Part shown: positions 55,067-63,881 of the stretch, in pieces
How the letters are laid out: the number at the start of each line of letters is the position of its first letter
Numbering within the stretch: the stretch's first letter is position 1
From: Bacteroidales bacterium
Lineage (GTDB): Bacteria > Bacteroidota > Bacteroidia > Bacteroidales > VadinHA17
Assembly: GCA_003142255.1 (NCBI GenBank)
Contig: PLLO01000006.1
Location: 147,419-211,418, forward strand
DNA length: 64,000 nt
Direction: 5' to 3'
Position numbers and translations under genes: made by a program
The notes under the pieces: model-generated
Databases searched by the model: none
Seen by the model: only the letters and a program-made list of their open reading frames with translations
Told to the model about the DNA's origin: nothing

Positions 55067-58000
55067 CTAATTAACTTTATATTCGATCCCGGGACGATCG
55101 TCGAGCCAGGAAATTAATTCGTTGTTGAGCCTTACCCGTAATGTTCGTGAAAACATCGGCAGAGACAGCTTGTCATCAGGATCTGTGAATAAGAACTTCA
55201 ATTCTGTTTCACCCTTGTTTTCCCGGATAAGCTCTTTCAATTCGCTGATCATCTCATTGTTTATATTTTCGGGATTGATTCTTATGGTAACACTTTTTAT
55301 GAGTTCATCTTTTACGCTCGAAAGGAGATTGATCTTTTTTATGCTGAACTCGATTTCATCTTCCCTGTATTTCTTTTTCTGGACTTTCCCTTTAATTAAA
55401 AGGTAATAGCCGGTGGTAATGAATTTGCTGTTGTCGACATAATCCTTGTCGAACATTATTAACCTGAATGAATCGGAATAATCCTGCAGTGTAAATGAGC
55501 AGTATGGTTTTCCGTTTTTCCCTATCCCGTTTTTAGTGTCGGTTATCATTCCGGCGACCACAACCTCCCTGTCGAGATAATCGCGGAGGTTTTGAAGATC
55601 GGCAAGAGTTGCAGTCGTAAATGTTGATATTTCAAGTTTGAAGTCATCAAGAGGATGTGATGAAAGGTAAATTCCTATAACCTCTTTCTCGCGGTTAAGC
55701 TTTTCAAGCTTTGGCCAGTCGGGACAAGCCACAGGTTCTGGTTTGATAAGGTCAAAGCCGCCTGAATCACCAAAAAGGGAATGAGAGCTTGACTGCCTGA
55801 TAGTTTTTGCATTGTTGCCGTATCGTATTATACTTTCAATAAAGCTTGAACCATGAGTATCAGGAGCAAAATACTGGGCTCTTGAGAAAGTTTCAAAGCA
55901 GTCGAGTGCTCCTGCAACAGCCATTGCCTCAAGGTTTTTCTTATTGAGCGAGTTGAGGTTGGCTCTTTCAGCCATATTATAAATATCGGTGAATGACCCG
56001 TTCTTCTCCCGTTCTTCAATCAGCTGAAGGACGGCACTCTCGCCGACTCCCTTGATTCCCCCCAGGCCAAACCTTATGTTACCGTCCTTGTTGACTGTGA
56101 ATTTCAGGTTACTCTCATTTACATCAGGACCGAGCACCTCCATTCCCATCCTTCGCGTCTCATCCATGAAGTTGGTGATCTTCTTTATGTCGCTTATGTT
56201 CCTGCTAAGCACTGCTGCCATAAACTCAGCAGGATAGTGGGCTTTAAGCCATCCGGTCTGGTAGGCTACAAGGGCATAGCAGGTAGAGTGCGATTTATTG
56301 AAGGCATACTGGGCAAATGCTTCCCAGTCGGTCCATATCCTGGTAACAACAGCTTCATCATAACCCCTGGCGGCGCACCCCTCGAAGAACTTGACCTTCA
56401 TCTCGTCCATAATGGATTTCTTCTTCTTGCCCATAGCCTTCCTGAGCGAGTCGGCTTCACCCTTGGTAAACCCGGCAAGCTCCTCCGAGAGAAGCATTAC
56501 CTGCTCCTGGTAAACCGTTATGCCGTAAGAATCACTCAGGTATTTTTCCATCACGGGGATCGGGTAATCAATCTTCTCCTGCCCGAGTTTTCTCCTGATG
56601 AACTTGGGGATATGTTCCATTGGGCCGGGACGGTAGAGGGCATTCATGGCAATAAGATCTTCGAACCTGTTGGGTTTAAGGTCACGCAGGTATCTTTTCA
56701 TCCCGGTAGACTCAAACTGGAATATTCCTGTGGTTTCGCCTTTACTGAAGAGTTCAAAAGTCTGCTTATCATCAAGGGGAAGATCTTCGGTATTAATTTC
56801 AACTCCCTTTGATTTCTTTATATTTTCTACTGCATCCCTGATAATTGAAAGTGTTTTCAAACCCAGGAAATCCATCTTGAGCAGCCCGACGGACTCAACA
56901 TGGCTTCCGTCATACTGGGTGGCATAGAGGTCAGTATCTTTTGCTGTACAAAGAGGTATGTAATTATCAAGCGAATCCTTGCCGATGATGATCCCGCATG
57001 CATGAACTCCTGTCTGCCGTACCGAGCCTTCAAGGACTTCGGCATATTTCAGTGTCTGGGTGATTAGCTTATTTGACGACTCTCTTTCCTTTGCAAGCTC
57101 CGGCACTTCATCGTAAGCTTCTGCCAGGGTAATGCCGGGCCTATCAGGAACAAGCTTGGCGAGCCGGATAGCATCAGGCAGCGGAAGCTTCTGAACCCTG
57201 GCAACATCGCGGATAGCCATTTTTGCCGCCATGGACCCAAATGTGATGATATGCGCTACCTTATCGTGGCCGTATTTATTGACGACATATTTAAGAACCG
57301 AATCCCTGCCATCCTCATCAAAATCAATATCAATATCGGGCATTGAAATTCTATCGAGGTTAAGGAACCTTTCGAAGAGAAGTCCATACTTGATAGGGTC
57401 GATGTCGGTGATCCTGAGGCAGTAGGCAACAGCAGATCCGGCTGCTGAGCCTCTTCCGGGGCCAACAGACACATTCATTGCGCGGGCTGCATTAAGGAAA
57501 TCCTGAACAATCAGGAAATATCCCGGAAACCCCATCTTGGCTATCATCTCCAGTTCAAAATCGATCCTGTCGGTTCTTTCTTTAGTGAGATCACTCCACC
57601 TGGTTTTTGCTCCCTGGTATGTCAGAAACCTTAGGTATTCATCCTTGTCGGTATAGCCTGCAGGCAGATCGAATTCCGGCATAATCGGATCGTGGTCGAG
57701 CTTGTATTTTTCGATTTTTGCCACCAGGAGGGCAACATTGTCAATTGCTTCCGGAATATCGCTGAAAATCTCCCGCATCTGCTCTTCGGTCTTGATAAAT
57801 TCCTGCTTTGAATACCTTAACCTGTTGGGATCGTCTATATCCTTTGCAGTATTTATACAAATGAGCCGGTCGTGTGCTTCAGCATCCTCCGCATTGATGA
57901 AATGCACATCATTAGTGGCGATGAGCTTCACATTATATTTTACCGAGAGCTTTTTCAGCACTTCAATTACTTTCTGCTGCAAGGGAAAAGCACTTCTGTC

Positions 58001-58552
58001 AGCTTCAGGATCGGTAGTTTCATGGCGCATGACTTCGAGGTAAAAATCTTCTCCGAAAATATCAATATAGCTTTTCAATGCGGCTTCAGCCCCGGCTATT
58101 GTACCGTTAAGTATCTCATCCTGTATTTCGCCTGCGAGGCAGGCTGAAGAGCCGATTAGCCCTTCGCTGTATTTTGAAAGCAATTCCTTATCTATCCGTG
58201 GCTTGTAATAAAATCCTTTTATCCAGGCTGTCGAAACAAGCTTGATAAGGTTTTTATACCCCTTGAGGTTTTTGGCGAGAAGAATGAGATGATCGCCCGA
58301 GCGATCCTCTTTTCCTGTGGTGTCGGCCATTGATCTTCTGGCGACATAAATCTCACAGCCTATGATCGGCTTTACCCCTTTTTTTGTGGCTATATTATGA
58401 AATTCCTTGACCCCGAACATATTGCCGTGATCGGTTATTGCCACGGCCTCCATCCCCAGAGATTTCACCTTGTCTATAAGCTTAGGGATATTCGATGCAC
58501 CATCTAATATAGAGTATTGAGTATGAACGTGTAAGTGCGAAAAAACGGCCAT
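55067..58552 (-). CDS. dnaE: DNA polymerase III subunit alpha
   Basis: A 1161-residue replicative polymerase: PHP domain at the start (FSHLHVHTQYSILDGASNIP), catalytic PDIDIDFDEDGRD with the metal-binding aspartates (about 400), GVHACGIIIGKD, thumb and fingers, ARPPGMEHIP-type motif as YRPGPMEHIPKF, helix-hairpin-helix region and an OB-fold (about 985-1070, VVAGMITDTKNGIGKNGKPY). The PHP histidines look intact, so it may keep proofreading-like metal binding. It copies the chromosome as part of the holoenzyme. Length and domain order are those of DnaE1. Confidence 0.97.
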   Translation of the reverse strand: MAVFSHLHVHTQYSILDGASNIPKLIDKVKSLGMEAVAITDHGNMFGVKEFHNIATKKGVKPIIGCEIYVARRSMADTTGKEDRSGDHLILLAKNLKGYKNLIKLVSTAWIKGFYYKPRIDKELLSKYSEGLIGSSACLAGEIQDEILNGTIAGAEAALKSYIDIFGEDFYLEVMRHETTDPEADRSAFPLQQKVIEVLKKLSVKYNVKLIATNDVHFINAEDAEAHDRLICINTAKDIDDPNRLRYSKQEFIKTEEQMREIFSDIPEAIDNVALLVAKIEKYKLDHDPIMPEFDLPAGYTDKDEYLRFLTYQGAKTRWSDLTKERTDRIDFELEMIAKMGFPGYFLIVQDFLNAARAMNVSVGPGRGSAAGSAVAYCLRITDIDPIKYGLLFERFLNLDRISMPDIDIDFDEDGRDSVLKYVVNKYGHDKVAHIITFGSMAAKMAIRDVARVQKLPLPDAIRLAKLVPDRPGITLAEAYDEVPELAKERESSNKLITQTLKYAEVLEGSVRQTGVHACGIIIGKDSLDNYIPLCTAKDTDLYATQYDGSHVESVGLLKMDFLGLKTLSIIRDAVENIKKSKGVEINTEDLPLDDKQTFELFSKGETTGIFQFESTGMKRYLRDLKPNRFEDLIAMNALYRPGPMEHIPKFIRRKLGQEKIDYPIPVMEKYLSDSYGITVYQEQVMLLSEELAGFTKGEADSLRKAMGKKKKSIMDEMKVKFFEGCAARGYDEAVVTRIWTDWEAFAQYAFNKSHSTCYALVAYQTGWLKAHYPAEFMAAVLSRNISDIKKITNFMDETRRMGMEVLGPDVNESNLKFTVNKDGNIRFGLGGIKGVGESAVLQLIEEREKNGSFTDIYNMAERANLNSLNKKNLEAMAVAGALDCFETFSRAQYFAPDTHGSSFIESIIRYGNNAKTIRQSSSHSLFGDSGGFDLIKPEPVACPDWPKLEKLNREKEVIGIYLSSHPLDDFKLEISTFTTATLADLQNLRDYLDREVVVAGMITDTKNGIGKNGKPYCSFTLQDYSDSFRLIMFDKDYVDNSKFITTGYYLLIKGKVQKKKYREDEIEFSIKKINLLSSVKDELIKSVTIRINPENINNEMISELKELIRENKGETELKFLFTDPDDKLSLPMFSRTLRVRLNNELISWLDDRPGIEYKVN

Positions 58553-58669
58553 AGAACAAGGAGATAAAACGTTTTGGGTTGGTATACAAAAATAGGTAAA
58601 AAAGGGATAAGAATTAATAATATATTTTTTGAATTTACCAACATTGTCCCGAATCTGTTTTGAATGAGA

Positions 58670-58699
58670 TTGTTTACAATAAATATTTATTTATCTTTG
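58670..58699 (+). promoter_or_regulatory. rpsP promoter
   Basis: A -7 box TATCTTTG (58692-58699) and a -33 TTG (58670-58672) separated by 19 bases fit the Bacteroidota promoter TTTG-n19-TAnnTTTG, 45 bp before the rpsP start. This is the clearest such promoter in the window. Confidence 0.7.
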
Positions 58700-58744
58700 C
58701 ACCCACAATTTTAAAAGCAGGTTAAATAAAAAGCGTAAAAATTA

Positions 58745-59446
58745 ATGGCAGTTAAAATCAGATTAGCTAGGAAAGGCCGCAAGAAACTGGCCTATTACCA
58801 CATTGTGGTAGCAGATAGCAGGTCGCCACGGGATGGCAGATACGTTGAATTGATCGGAAAGTATAATCCGCTCACTAACCCCGCCACAATCGAACTCGAT
58901 TTCGATAAGGCTCTAGGTTGGCTGCAAAATGGCGCATTGCCCACTGAAACATGCAGGGCTATCCTGTCTTACAAAGGTGTTCTTATTAAAAAGCATCTTC
59001 TTGATGGTGTAAAGAAAGGTGCTTTTGATGAAGCTGAAGCCACGAAACGATTTGAAGAGTGGATGAAGCAGAATGAAGCAAAAGTTGAATCCAAAAAATC
59101 AGGTCTTGAGAAATCGAGGGATGATGAAGTGGTGAAGAAACTTGCTGCAGAGAAGAAGGTTAATGAAGCAAGAGCTGCCAGGCTTGTCAAGAAACAAGCA
59201 GATCTGGCAGCAAAAGCTGAAGCAGCCGATAAAGCTGAGGCAGTTGCTGTAGAACAGGCCTCTGCCCCTGAAACTCCTGAAGCACCCGTTATCGCCGAAG
59301 CACCCGTTGCCGCAGAAGCACCTGTTGCAACTGAAGCTCCTGAAGCACCTGCAGCCGATAAAGCACCGGAAGCAGCTGAAGCTCCTGAAGCACCTGCAGC
59401 CGATAAAGCACCGGAAGCAGCTGCTGAAGAAAAACCGCAGGAATAA
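58745..59446 (+). CDS. rpsP: 30S ribosomal protein S16 with long low-complexity tail
   Basis: A 233-residue S16. The first 80 residues are a normal S16 ([38 protein letters not shown]). The rest is an extension: a charged helical region and a tail of Ala, Pro, Glu and Lys with units such as [15 protein letters not shown]. The tail is encoded by two exact 45-bp tandem copies at 59333-59377 and 59378-59422. S16 helps 30S assembly; Bacteroidota homologues often have some extension, but this one is long. rimM follows 27 bp later. Confidence 0.94.
   Translation: MAVKIRLARKGRKKLAYYHIVVADSRSPRDGRYVELIGKYNPLTNPATIELDFDKALGWLQNGALPTETCRAILSYKGVLIKKHLLDGVKKGAFDEAEATKRFEEWMKQNEAKVESKKSGLEKSRDDEVVKKLAAEKKVNEARAARLVKKQADLAAKAEAADKAEAVAVEQASAPETPEAPVIAEAPVAAEAPVATEAPEAPAADKAPEAAEAPEAPAADKAPEAAAEEKPQE
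59333..59422 (+). repeat. 45-bp tandem duplication in rpsP
   Basis: Two adjacent identical 45-bp units, starting GAAGCTCCTGAAGCACCTGC, coding [15 protein letters not shown] twice. Being a multiple of three, gain or loss of a unit changes tail length without breaking the frame. Confidence 0.9.
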
Positions 59447-59473
59447 TTCCGGATTAACACGATCAGCAATCCG

Positions 59474-59992
59474 GTGGCATACAATGCCCATATATTGCTT
59501 GGACGTATTATAAAAGCTGACGGCTTCGACGGTTCTGTAACAATTAAGCTTGAAGAAGCTTTCAGAGAAAAGATACCCGGGATGGAATCGGTTTTCCTTG
59601 AAATAGATGGAAAACCGGTTCCATTTTTTATTTCAGAATCGGAAAGCACAGGCAATGATATTCTAAGGCTGAAATTTAATGGCTATGATTCAATTGAGAA
59701 AATTAATGAATTCATTGGATGTAAAGTATATCTGACTTCAGCCGGCAAGAGCAAAAACAAGGTATTGAATTCTTCCGGGTTTACCGGGTTTACTGTTTTT
59801 CTCCCCGGGAACAGGCTGCTTGGTGCAGTAACTGATATTATAGAAAACCCCGGACAAATTCTCCTGATTCTGAAATCACCAACAGGAAAAGAAATCCTGA
59901 TCCCTTTTCATGAAGACCTTATTATCTCGATCGACAAGAGAAAGAAACTCATTGAAATGGATCTGCCTGAAGGATTGACAGAAATTAATTAA
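59474..59992 (+). CDS. rimM: 16S rRNA processing protein RimM
   Basis: A 172-residue protein with a GTG start (59474) reading MAYNAHILLGRIIKADGFDG. The N-terminal RimM barrel and C-terminal PRC-like barrel (LLGAVTDIIENPGQILLILK, IPFHEDLIISIDKRKKLIEM) are both present. It binds S19 and helps 30S head maturation. It follows rpsP by 27 bp, the usual order; trmD and rplS, often next in other phyla, are absent here. Confidence 0.93.
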   Translation: MAYNAHILLGRIIKADGFDGSVTIKLEEAFREKIPGMESVFLEIDGKPVPFFISESESTGNDILRLKFNGYDSIEKINEFIGCKVYLTSAGKSKNKVLNSSGFTGFTVFLPGNRLLGAVTDIIENPGQILLILKSPTGKEILIPFHEDLIISIDKRKKLIEMDLPEGLTEIN

Positions 59993-60088
59993 CCCCGGCT
60001 TTTAAAAGCATCGACGATAACAAGACTCCTTACACTTAGGGAGTTGCCATTTATGCACATCATTTTAATCATTTCATTTTTATCTGGA

Positions 60089-60330
60089 GAGATTCATCAT
60101 TCCGCTGCAGGATGGCAGATCCATTCGCTTTGCAAGTGAAGTACTTTTTAGTTAGAGATTCATCATTCCGCTGCAGAATGGCAAATCCACTCGTTTTGCA
60201 AGTGAAGTACTTTTAAGTTGGAGATTCCTCATTCCGATGCAGGATGACAGATCTATTCGTTTCGCAAGTGAAGTACTTTTAAGTTGGAGATTCCTCATTC
60301 CGCTGCGCTCCATTCGGAATGACAACCAAT
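60089..60330 (+). repeat. Four-unit 66-bp tandem repeat array
   Basis: Units start at 60089, 60155, 60221 and 60287, each opening GAGATTC[A/C]TCATTCCGCTGCAG. The first three run the full 66 bp with modest differences and include TTTGCAAGTGAAGTACTTTT; the fourth breaks off after about 40 bp into CGGAATGACA. A reversed form of the core, GTCATTCCGAGCG, ends GAGGAATCTCT at 60408-60436. Confidence 0.88.
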
Positions 60331-60343
60331 TTGGTATAAGGGG

Positions 60344-60387
60344 GGAAAGGGAAGGAGATTTGCTTAGGCAAATCTCCTTCCCTTTCC
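60344..60387. repeat. Perfect 20-bp-stem hairpin
   Basis: GGAAAGGGAAGGAGATTTGC (60344-60363) is exactly complementary to 60368-60387, with loop TTAG. It is not followed by a T tract. It sits between inverted copies of the repeat core on each side, making a nested palindromic structure. Confidence 0.85.
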
Positions 60388-60557
60388 ATATAACCCCGGA
60401 GAGTCCTGTCATTCCGAGCGCCAGCGAGGAATCTCTGTGATTAAAGGATTTCAAATAATATTTGGATGAAGGATAGCCTCTTTTGTAAATCTTATGCAAC
60501 ATTTCACAAAAATCGCTGTCTTTATCTAAAATTAATTGTAACCTTAATAAAATCATA

Positions 60558-61253
60558 ATGAAAAAGGCAGTATCATTATTGTTTGCAGTTGTCATTCTGA
60601 GCAGCTTTGCATCAGGTCAGCAAAAGGTAACCCGGGATGTAAAGGGATTTACAAAAGTCAACTTCGGAATTTCGGGTGACCTGAAAATCAAGATCGGTCC
60701 GGAATTCAACGTGGTTCTTGAAGGAGACAAAAGCGATCTTAGTGAAATAATCACTGAAGTGTCAGGCGACAGGCTTTTAATAAAGCAGGAAAACTGGCAT
60801 TTCAACTTGAATGAGAAGGTGAACGTATACATTACCTTGCCTGAATTAAGTGGACTCAGTGTATCCGGATCAGGTAAGGCTGAGGTGGTTGACCCGATAA
60901 AAAATGCTGATAACCTTAACCTTAGTGTAAGCGGCAGCGGAAGGCTTCTGACTGCAGGAGTGGAAACAGATAACCTGGACTGCAGCATTTCAGGATCAGG
61001 CAACATAACAATAGGTTCATCCGGGAATGCCGACAGGGGAAGCATTTCAATCAGCGGATCGGGTAATTACAGGGGTGAATCCATGGATATAGATCATCTC
61101 GACGTTCATGTTTCGGGAAGCGGCAACTGCACATGTAAGGCCGGCGATTCTCTGAAAGCAGGTATCTCGGGAAGCGGTAATGTAAATTATTATGGCGATC
61201 CGAAGATAGATGCAAGAGTTTCAGGTTCAGGCCATGTAAGGTCAATGAAATAG
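60558..61253 (+). CDS. Head-GIN domain (DUF2807) exported protein
   Basis: A 231-residue protein: signal peptide (MKKAVSLLFAVVILSSFASG) and a beta-helix-like head-GIN/DUF2807 domain with recurrent GSG motifs every 18-25 residues (SVSGSGKAEV, SVSGSGRLL, SISGSGNITIG, SISGSGNYRG, HVSGSGNCTC, GISGSGNVNY, RVSGSGHVRS). The family is described as putative auto-transporter adhesin-like. It would lie in the periplasm or on the surface. Function unproven. It follows the repeat-filled region and converges with the Sua5 gene, with a gap of one base between the stops. Confidence 0.92.
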   Translation: MKKAVSLLFAVVILSSFASGQQKVTRDVKGFTKVNFGISGDLKIKIGPEFNVVLEGDKSDLSEIITEVSGDRLLIKQENWHFNLNEKVNVYITLPELSGLSVSGSGKAEVVDPIKNADNLNLSVSGSGRLLTAGVETDNLDCSISGSGNITIGSSGNADRGSISISGSGNYRGESMDIDHLDVHVSGSGNCTCKAGDSLKAGISGSGNVNYYGDPKIDARVSGSGHVRSMK

Positions 61254-61254
61254 G

Positions 61255-61827
61255 TCACATACGGATAATCTTAAAGGTTCCGTTCTTATCGATTTTTATA
61301 ACAGACGAGGGCTTATATTTCTTATTGTCTTCCTGCCGGTATGTTACGACATAGCCGGCAGATTTTAAAATCTCACTGTCAATCTCGCTGAAATTTGAAG
61401 GAGACGGCATCCCGCTGATATTGGCCGAGGTTGAGATTATAGGCTTGCGGAATCTCGTTATCAGCTCATTGCAAAAGGGCTCGTTGCAGATCCTTATTCC
61501 TATTGAACCGTCTTTGTTGCAAACACCCGGTGCAAGATTCTTTCCTTCCGGATAAATTATTGTCAGAGGAGAATCCGAGACTGATGTGATCTCAAAAACT
61601 ATTTCGGGAATATCCCTTACATATCTTTCCAGCATGGCGTCACTATCGACAAGGATGATAAGGCTGCTGTTTCCGCTCCTCGATTTTATCTCGAAGATCT
61701 TTTCAACCGCAGCAGGGTTGGTAGCGTCACACCCAAGACCCCATATAGTGTCCGTGGGATAAAGGATTACCCCTCCCTCCCGAAGGACCTTAATTGAACT
61801 ATTTATATCTTTTTCAAAGCTTGTCAT
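61255..61827 (-). CDS. L-threonylcarbamoyladenylate synthase (Sua5/YrdC)
   Basis: A 190-residue protein from 61827 (MTSFEKDINSSIKVLREGGV); 61854 is another in-frame start. The YrdC signature is GGVILYPTDTIWGLGCDATN, with KSRSGNSSLIILV and the ending SIGIRIC and STSANISGMPSP. It makes threonylcarbamoyl-AMP from threonine, bicarbonate and ATP for the t6A modification of ANN-decoding tRNAs. It lacks the extra Sua5 domain. It overlaps the upstream glycosyltransferase gene by 14 bp. Confidence 0.93.
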   Translation of the reverse strand: MTSFEKDINSSIKVLREGGVILYPTDTIWGLGCDATNPAAVEKIFEIKSRSGNSSLIILVDSDAMLERYVRDIPEIVFEITSVSDSPLTIIYPEGKNLAPGVCNKDGSIGIRICNEPFCNELITRFRKPIISTSANISGMPSPSNFSEIDSEILKSAGYVVTYRQEDNKKYKPSSVIKIDKNGTFKIIRM

Positions 61828-62605
61828 CAGCTCCCTTGTTATTAATCTCTTCACGGCGAAGTTTTCTTAACCATGAGTATTTCAGGTAGCTCGACTTTGC
61901 TCCCAGTGAGCAAACTATCCATCCATTCCTGCCATCAAGAAATCCAAGGTGCAGGAAGTACGTAAGGAATAACCTCCAGATATAGTGGATCGAGGGTGCA
62001 AAAACCGTGGCTTTCTTCCCCTTTTTGAAAAGCTCCTTCGCAGCGATATCGGAATAGGATCTTATTTTATCAGAAAAATCATCGACAGAATCACTTGACC
62101 AGTGAAGCAGATCCCCCTTAAGTCTCGTGATCTTACTGCCGGCGACCATTCTGAAGGTTTCATGGACGTTTTTCGTTCCCCATTTTCCCATCTCTTTATT
62201 GAAAAGACGGAGCTGCCTGTCCGGGTACCATGCTGAATGTCTTATCCACTGCCCGCAGAAATTTCCGAGCCTGTTAAAAAGATAGCCGTCCGAAACAAGG
62301 TTATTTTTAACTTCAGCCAGTGAATCACGAAGCTCCGGGCTTAATGCTTCGTCGGCATCAAGCGACAGGATATACTTATATGATGCCAGGGTAAGAGAAT
62401 AATTTTTCTGATCCATAAAACCGGTGAACTCATGCTTTACGAATCTTGCATTATATTTCCGACAGAGATCTTCGGTGGAATCAGCAGAGAAGGAATCAAC
62501 TACAATTATCTCATCTGCAATTCCCACGATGGATGAGAGACACCTTTCGATTGACAATGCTTCATTGAAGGTTATAATAATAGCAGATATCCCTGGTTTT
62601 TCCAA
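61814..62605 (-). CDS. Family 2 glycosyltransferase
   Basis: A 263-residue GT2-fold enzyme of the WaaE/KdtX-like group: SAIIITFNEALSIERCLSSI (nucleotide-sugar strand), DEIIVVDSFSADST, catalytic SLDADEALSPELRD (DxD type), and WGTKNVHETF. A C-terminal membrane-associated helix (YIWRLFLTYFLHLGFLDG) suggests action at the inner membrane on lipopolysaccharide core or other envelope sugars. The donor cannot be told. It is followed by the Sua5 gene with an overlap. Confidence 0.9.
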   Translation of the reverse strand: MEKPGISAIIITFNEALSIERCLSSIVGIADEIIVVDSFSADSTEDLCRKYNARFVKHEFTGFMDQKNYSLTLASYKYILSLDADEALSPELRDSLAEVKNNLVSDGYLFNRLGNFCGQWIRHSAWYPDRQLRLFNKEMGKWGTKNVHETFRMVAGSKITRLKGDLLHWSSDSVDDFSDKIRSYSDIAAKELFKKGKKATVFAPSIHYIWRLFLTYFLHLGFLDGRNGWIVCSLGAKSSYLKYSWLRKLRREEINNKGADDKL

Positions 62606-62645
62606 AGCCTCTTTATTTTATTGATGGTAAAATAATTAACATTAA

Positions 62646-63881
62646 TCAGAATTTAAGTTTCAGCTTAATCATCCTGGTTTTCATCTCCTTTATTACTTCT
62701 CTTTCCTGGTCGACAGTATCTGCTTCAAAGGTAACTGAAAACCTGATATATTTACCTGCATCGTCCCATGGAACTGTTGAGATCAATGATTCCCTGATGA
62801 GAAATTCAGAAAATTCAGATGCTGTTTTGAATACTTTTCCGTCCTCAGTGCCTTCAGGAGCCTTAACATAGCAATAGAAGGATCCTTTAGGTTTTTTTGC
62901 CGCAAAACCTGCCTCATTAAGGGCATCAACAAGGAGATTGAATCTCCTGGAATACTTTTCAATGGTTCGTTCGGTAATTTCAGGATGTTTCAGTGCCTGT
63001 ATACCTGCTTTCTGGATAGCCCGGAACTGTCCTGAGTCGGTGTTGTCCTTGACAGTAGCATAGGCATTTATCGCCTTGCTGTTTCCACATACAAATGCGA
63101 TCCTCCATCCTGTCATATTGAAGGCTTTTGAGAGTGAATGGACTTCGATGCCTACCTCCATGGCTCCCTCTACCGAAAGAAAACTTAAAGGTTTATAACC
63201 ATCGTATGTCAAACCGGCGTAGGCTGCATCATGAACGACCACGATATTGTTTTTCAGCGCAAAATCAACCACCTCTTTGAAGAAATCCTTACTGGCAACG
63301 GCACCGGTTGGATTATTCGGATAATTGAGATATAGTAGTTTTGCCTTCCCAAGGATCGGCCTGGGAATTGAGCGGAGATCAGGAAGGAATGAATTTGATT
63401 CAAGCAAAGGAAGGTTATATACTTCACCTCCCAGGTATTTTGTATATGTTGCCGTTACAGGATAGCCGGGAACTGTTGTAAGGAGAACATCGCCGGGATT
63501 GATAAAACAAACAGGGAGCATGGCAAGCACGGGTTTCGAGCCGATACCGTGAACGATATTTTCTGCCGGGTTTAACCCCTTCAAGCCATAAATATTTTCG
63601 AGATAACCGGCTGCAGCCACCTGGAACTCCGGGATCCCGTTATCGGCATACCACCTATTGGCAGGCTTGCCCGCTTCTTCGGCCAGAGATTTTACAACAA
63701 GGTCATCGGCCGGCCAGTCCGGTTCACCGACACCCATATCTATAAGCTTAATATCGGGATGAGCAATTCTAGCTGCAGCCTTTGCCCTTTTGATAAGTTC
63801 AAATTTGTATATAACTGTCGATTTTCCAAAGCTTGTGCCGCCTAGTCTATCTGCTATTTTATCATAAAAGAAGTCAGTCAT
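62646..63881 (-). CDS. dapL: LL-diaminopimelate aminotransferase
   Basis: A 411-residue class I PLP aminotransferase. Features: DMGVGEPDWPADD, the substrate loop NRWYADNGIPEFQ, YLNYPNNPTGAVAS, and the PLP lysine in VHSLSKAFNMTGWRIAF, with the phosphate-binding arginine. Length and the opening FFYDKIADRLGGTSFGK fit the DapL group. It makes LL-diaminopimelate directly from tetrahydrodipicolinate in lysine and peptidoglycan synthesis. It could be another aminotransferase of the same subgroup. It begins close to the right edge and is transcribed leftward. Confidence 0.88.
   Translation of the reverse strand: MTDFFYDKIADRLGGTSFGKSTVIYKFELIKRAKAAARIAHPDIKLIDMGVGEPDWPADDLVVKSLAEEAGKPANRWYADNGIPEFQVAAAGYLENIYGLKGLNPAENIVHGIGSKPVLAMLPVCFINPGDVLLTTVPGYPVTATYTKYLGGEVYNLPLLESNSFLPDLRSIPRPILGKAKLLYLNYPNNPTGAVASKDFFKEVVDFALKNNIVVVHDAAYAGLTYDGYKPLSFLSVEGAMEVGIEVHSLSKAFNMTGWRIAFVCGNSKAINAYATVKDNTDSGQFRAIQKAGIQALKHPEITERTIEKYSRRFNLLVDALNEAGFAAKKPKGSFYCYVKAPEGTEDGKVFKTASEFSEFLIRESLISTVPWDDAGKYIRFSVTFEADTVDQEREVIKEMKTRMIKLKLKF

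Larger units (their letters stand above)
59993..60557. other. Repeat-filled intergenic region
   Basis: No credible gene. It holds four units of a 66-bp repeat, a perfect 20-bp-stem hairpin and an inverted partner of the repeat motif, listed separately. A long reading frame on the minus strand through the repeats exists only because 66 is divisible by three. Confidence 0.8.

Noticed and set aside
58969..59655. 228-codon Ser/Ala-rich frame opposite rpsP
   Set aside because: It is the complement of the Ala/Pro/Glu-coding tail, a known source of long false frames; rpsP and rimM explain the region.
60089..60330. CRISPR array
   Set aside because: Units are 66 bp and contiguous, with differences spread over the unit and no constant repeat plus unique spacer pattern; no cas genes are near.
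60152..60595. 147-codon reading frame on the minus strand
   Set aside because: It runs through the 66-bp tandem repeats, which stay open because 66 is divisible by three; its predicted repeats mirror the DNA repeats and it overlaps the start of the head-GIN gene.
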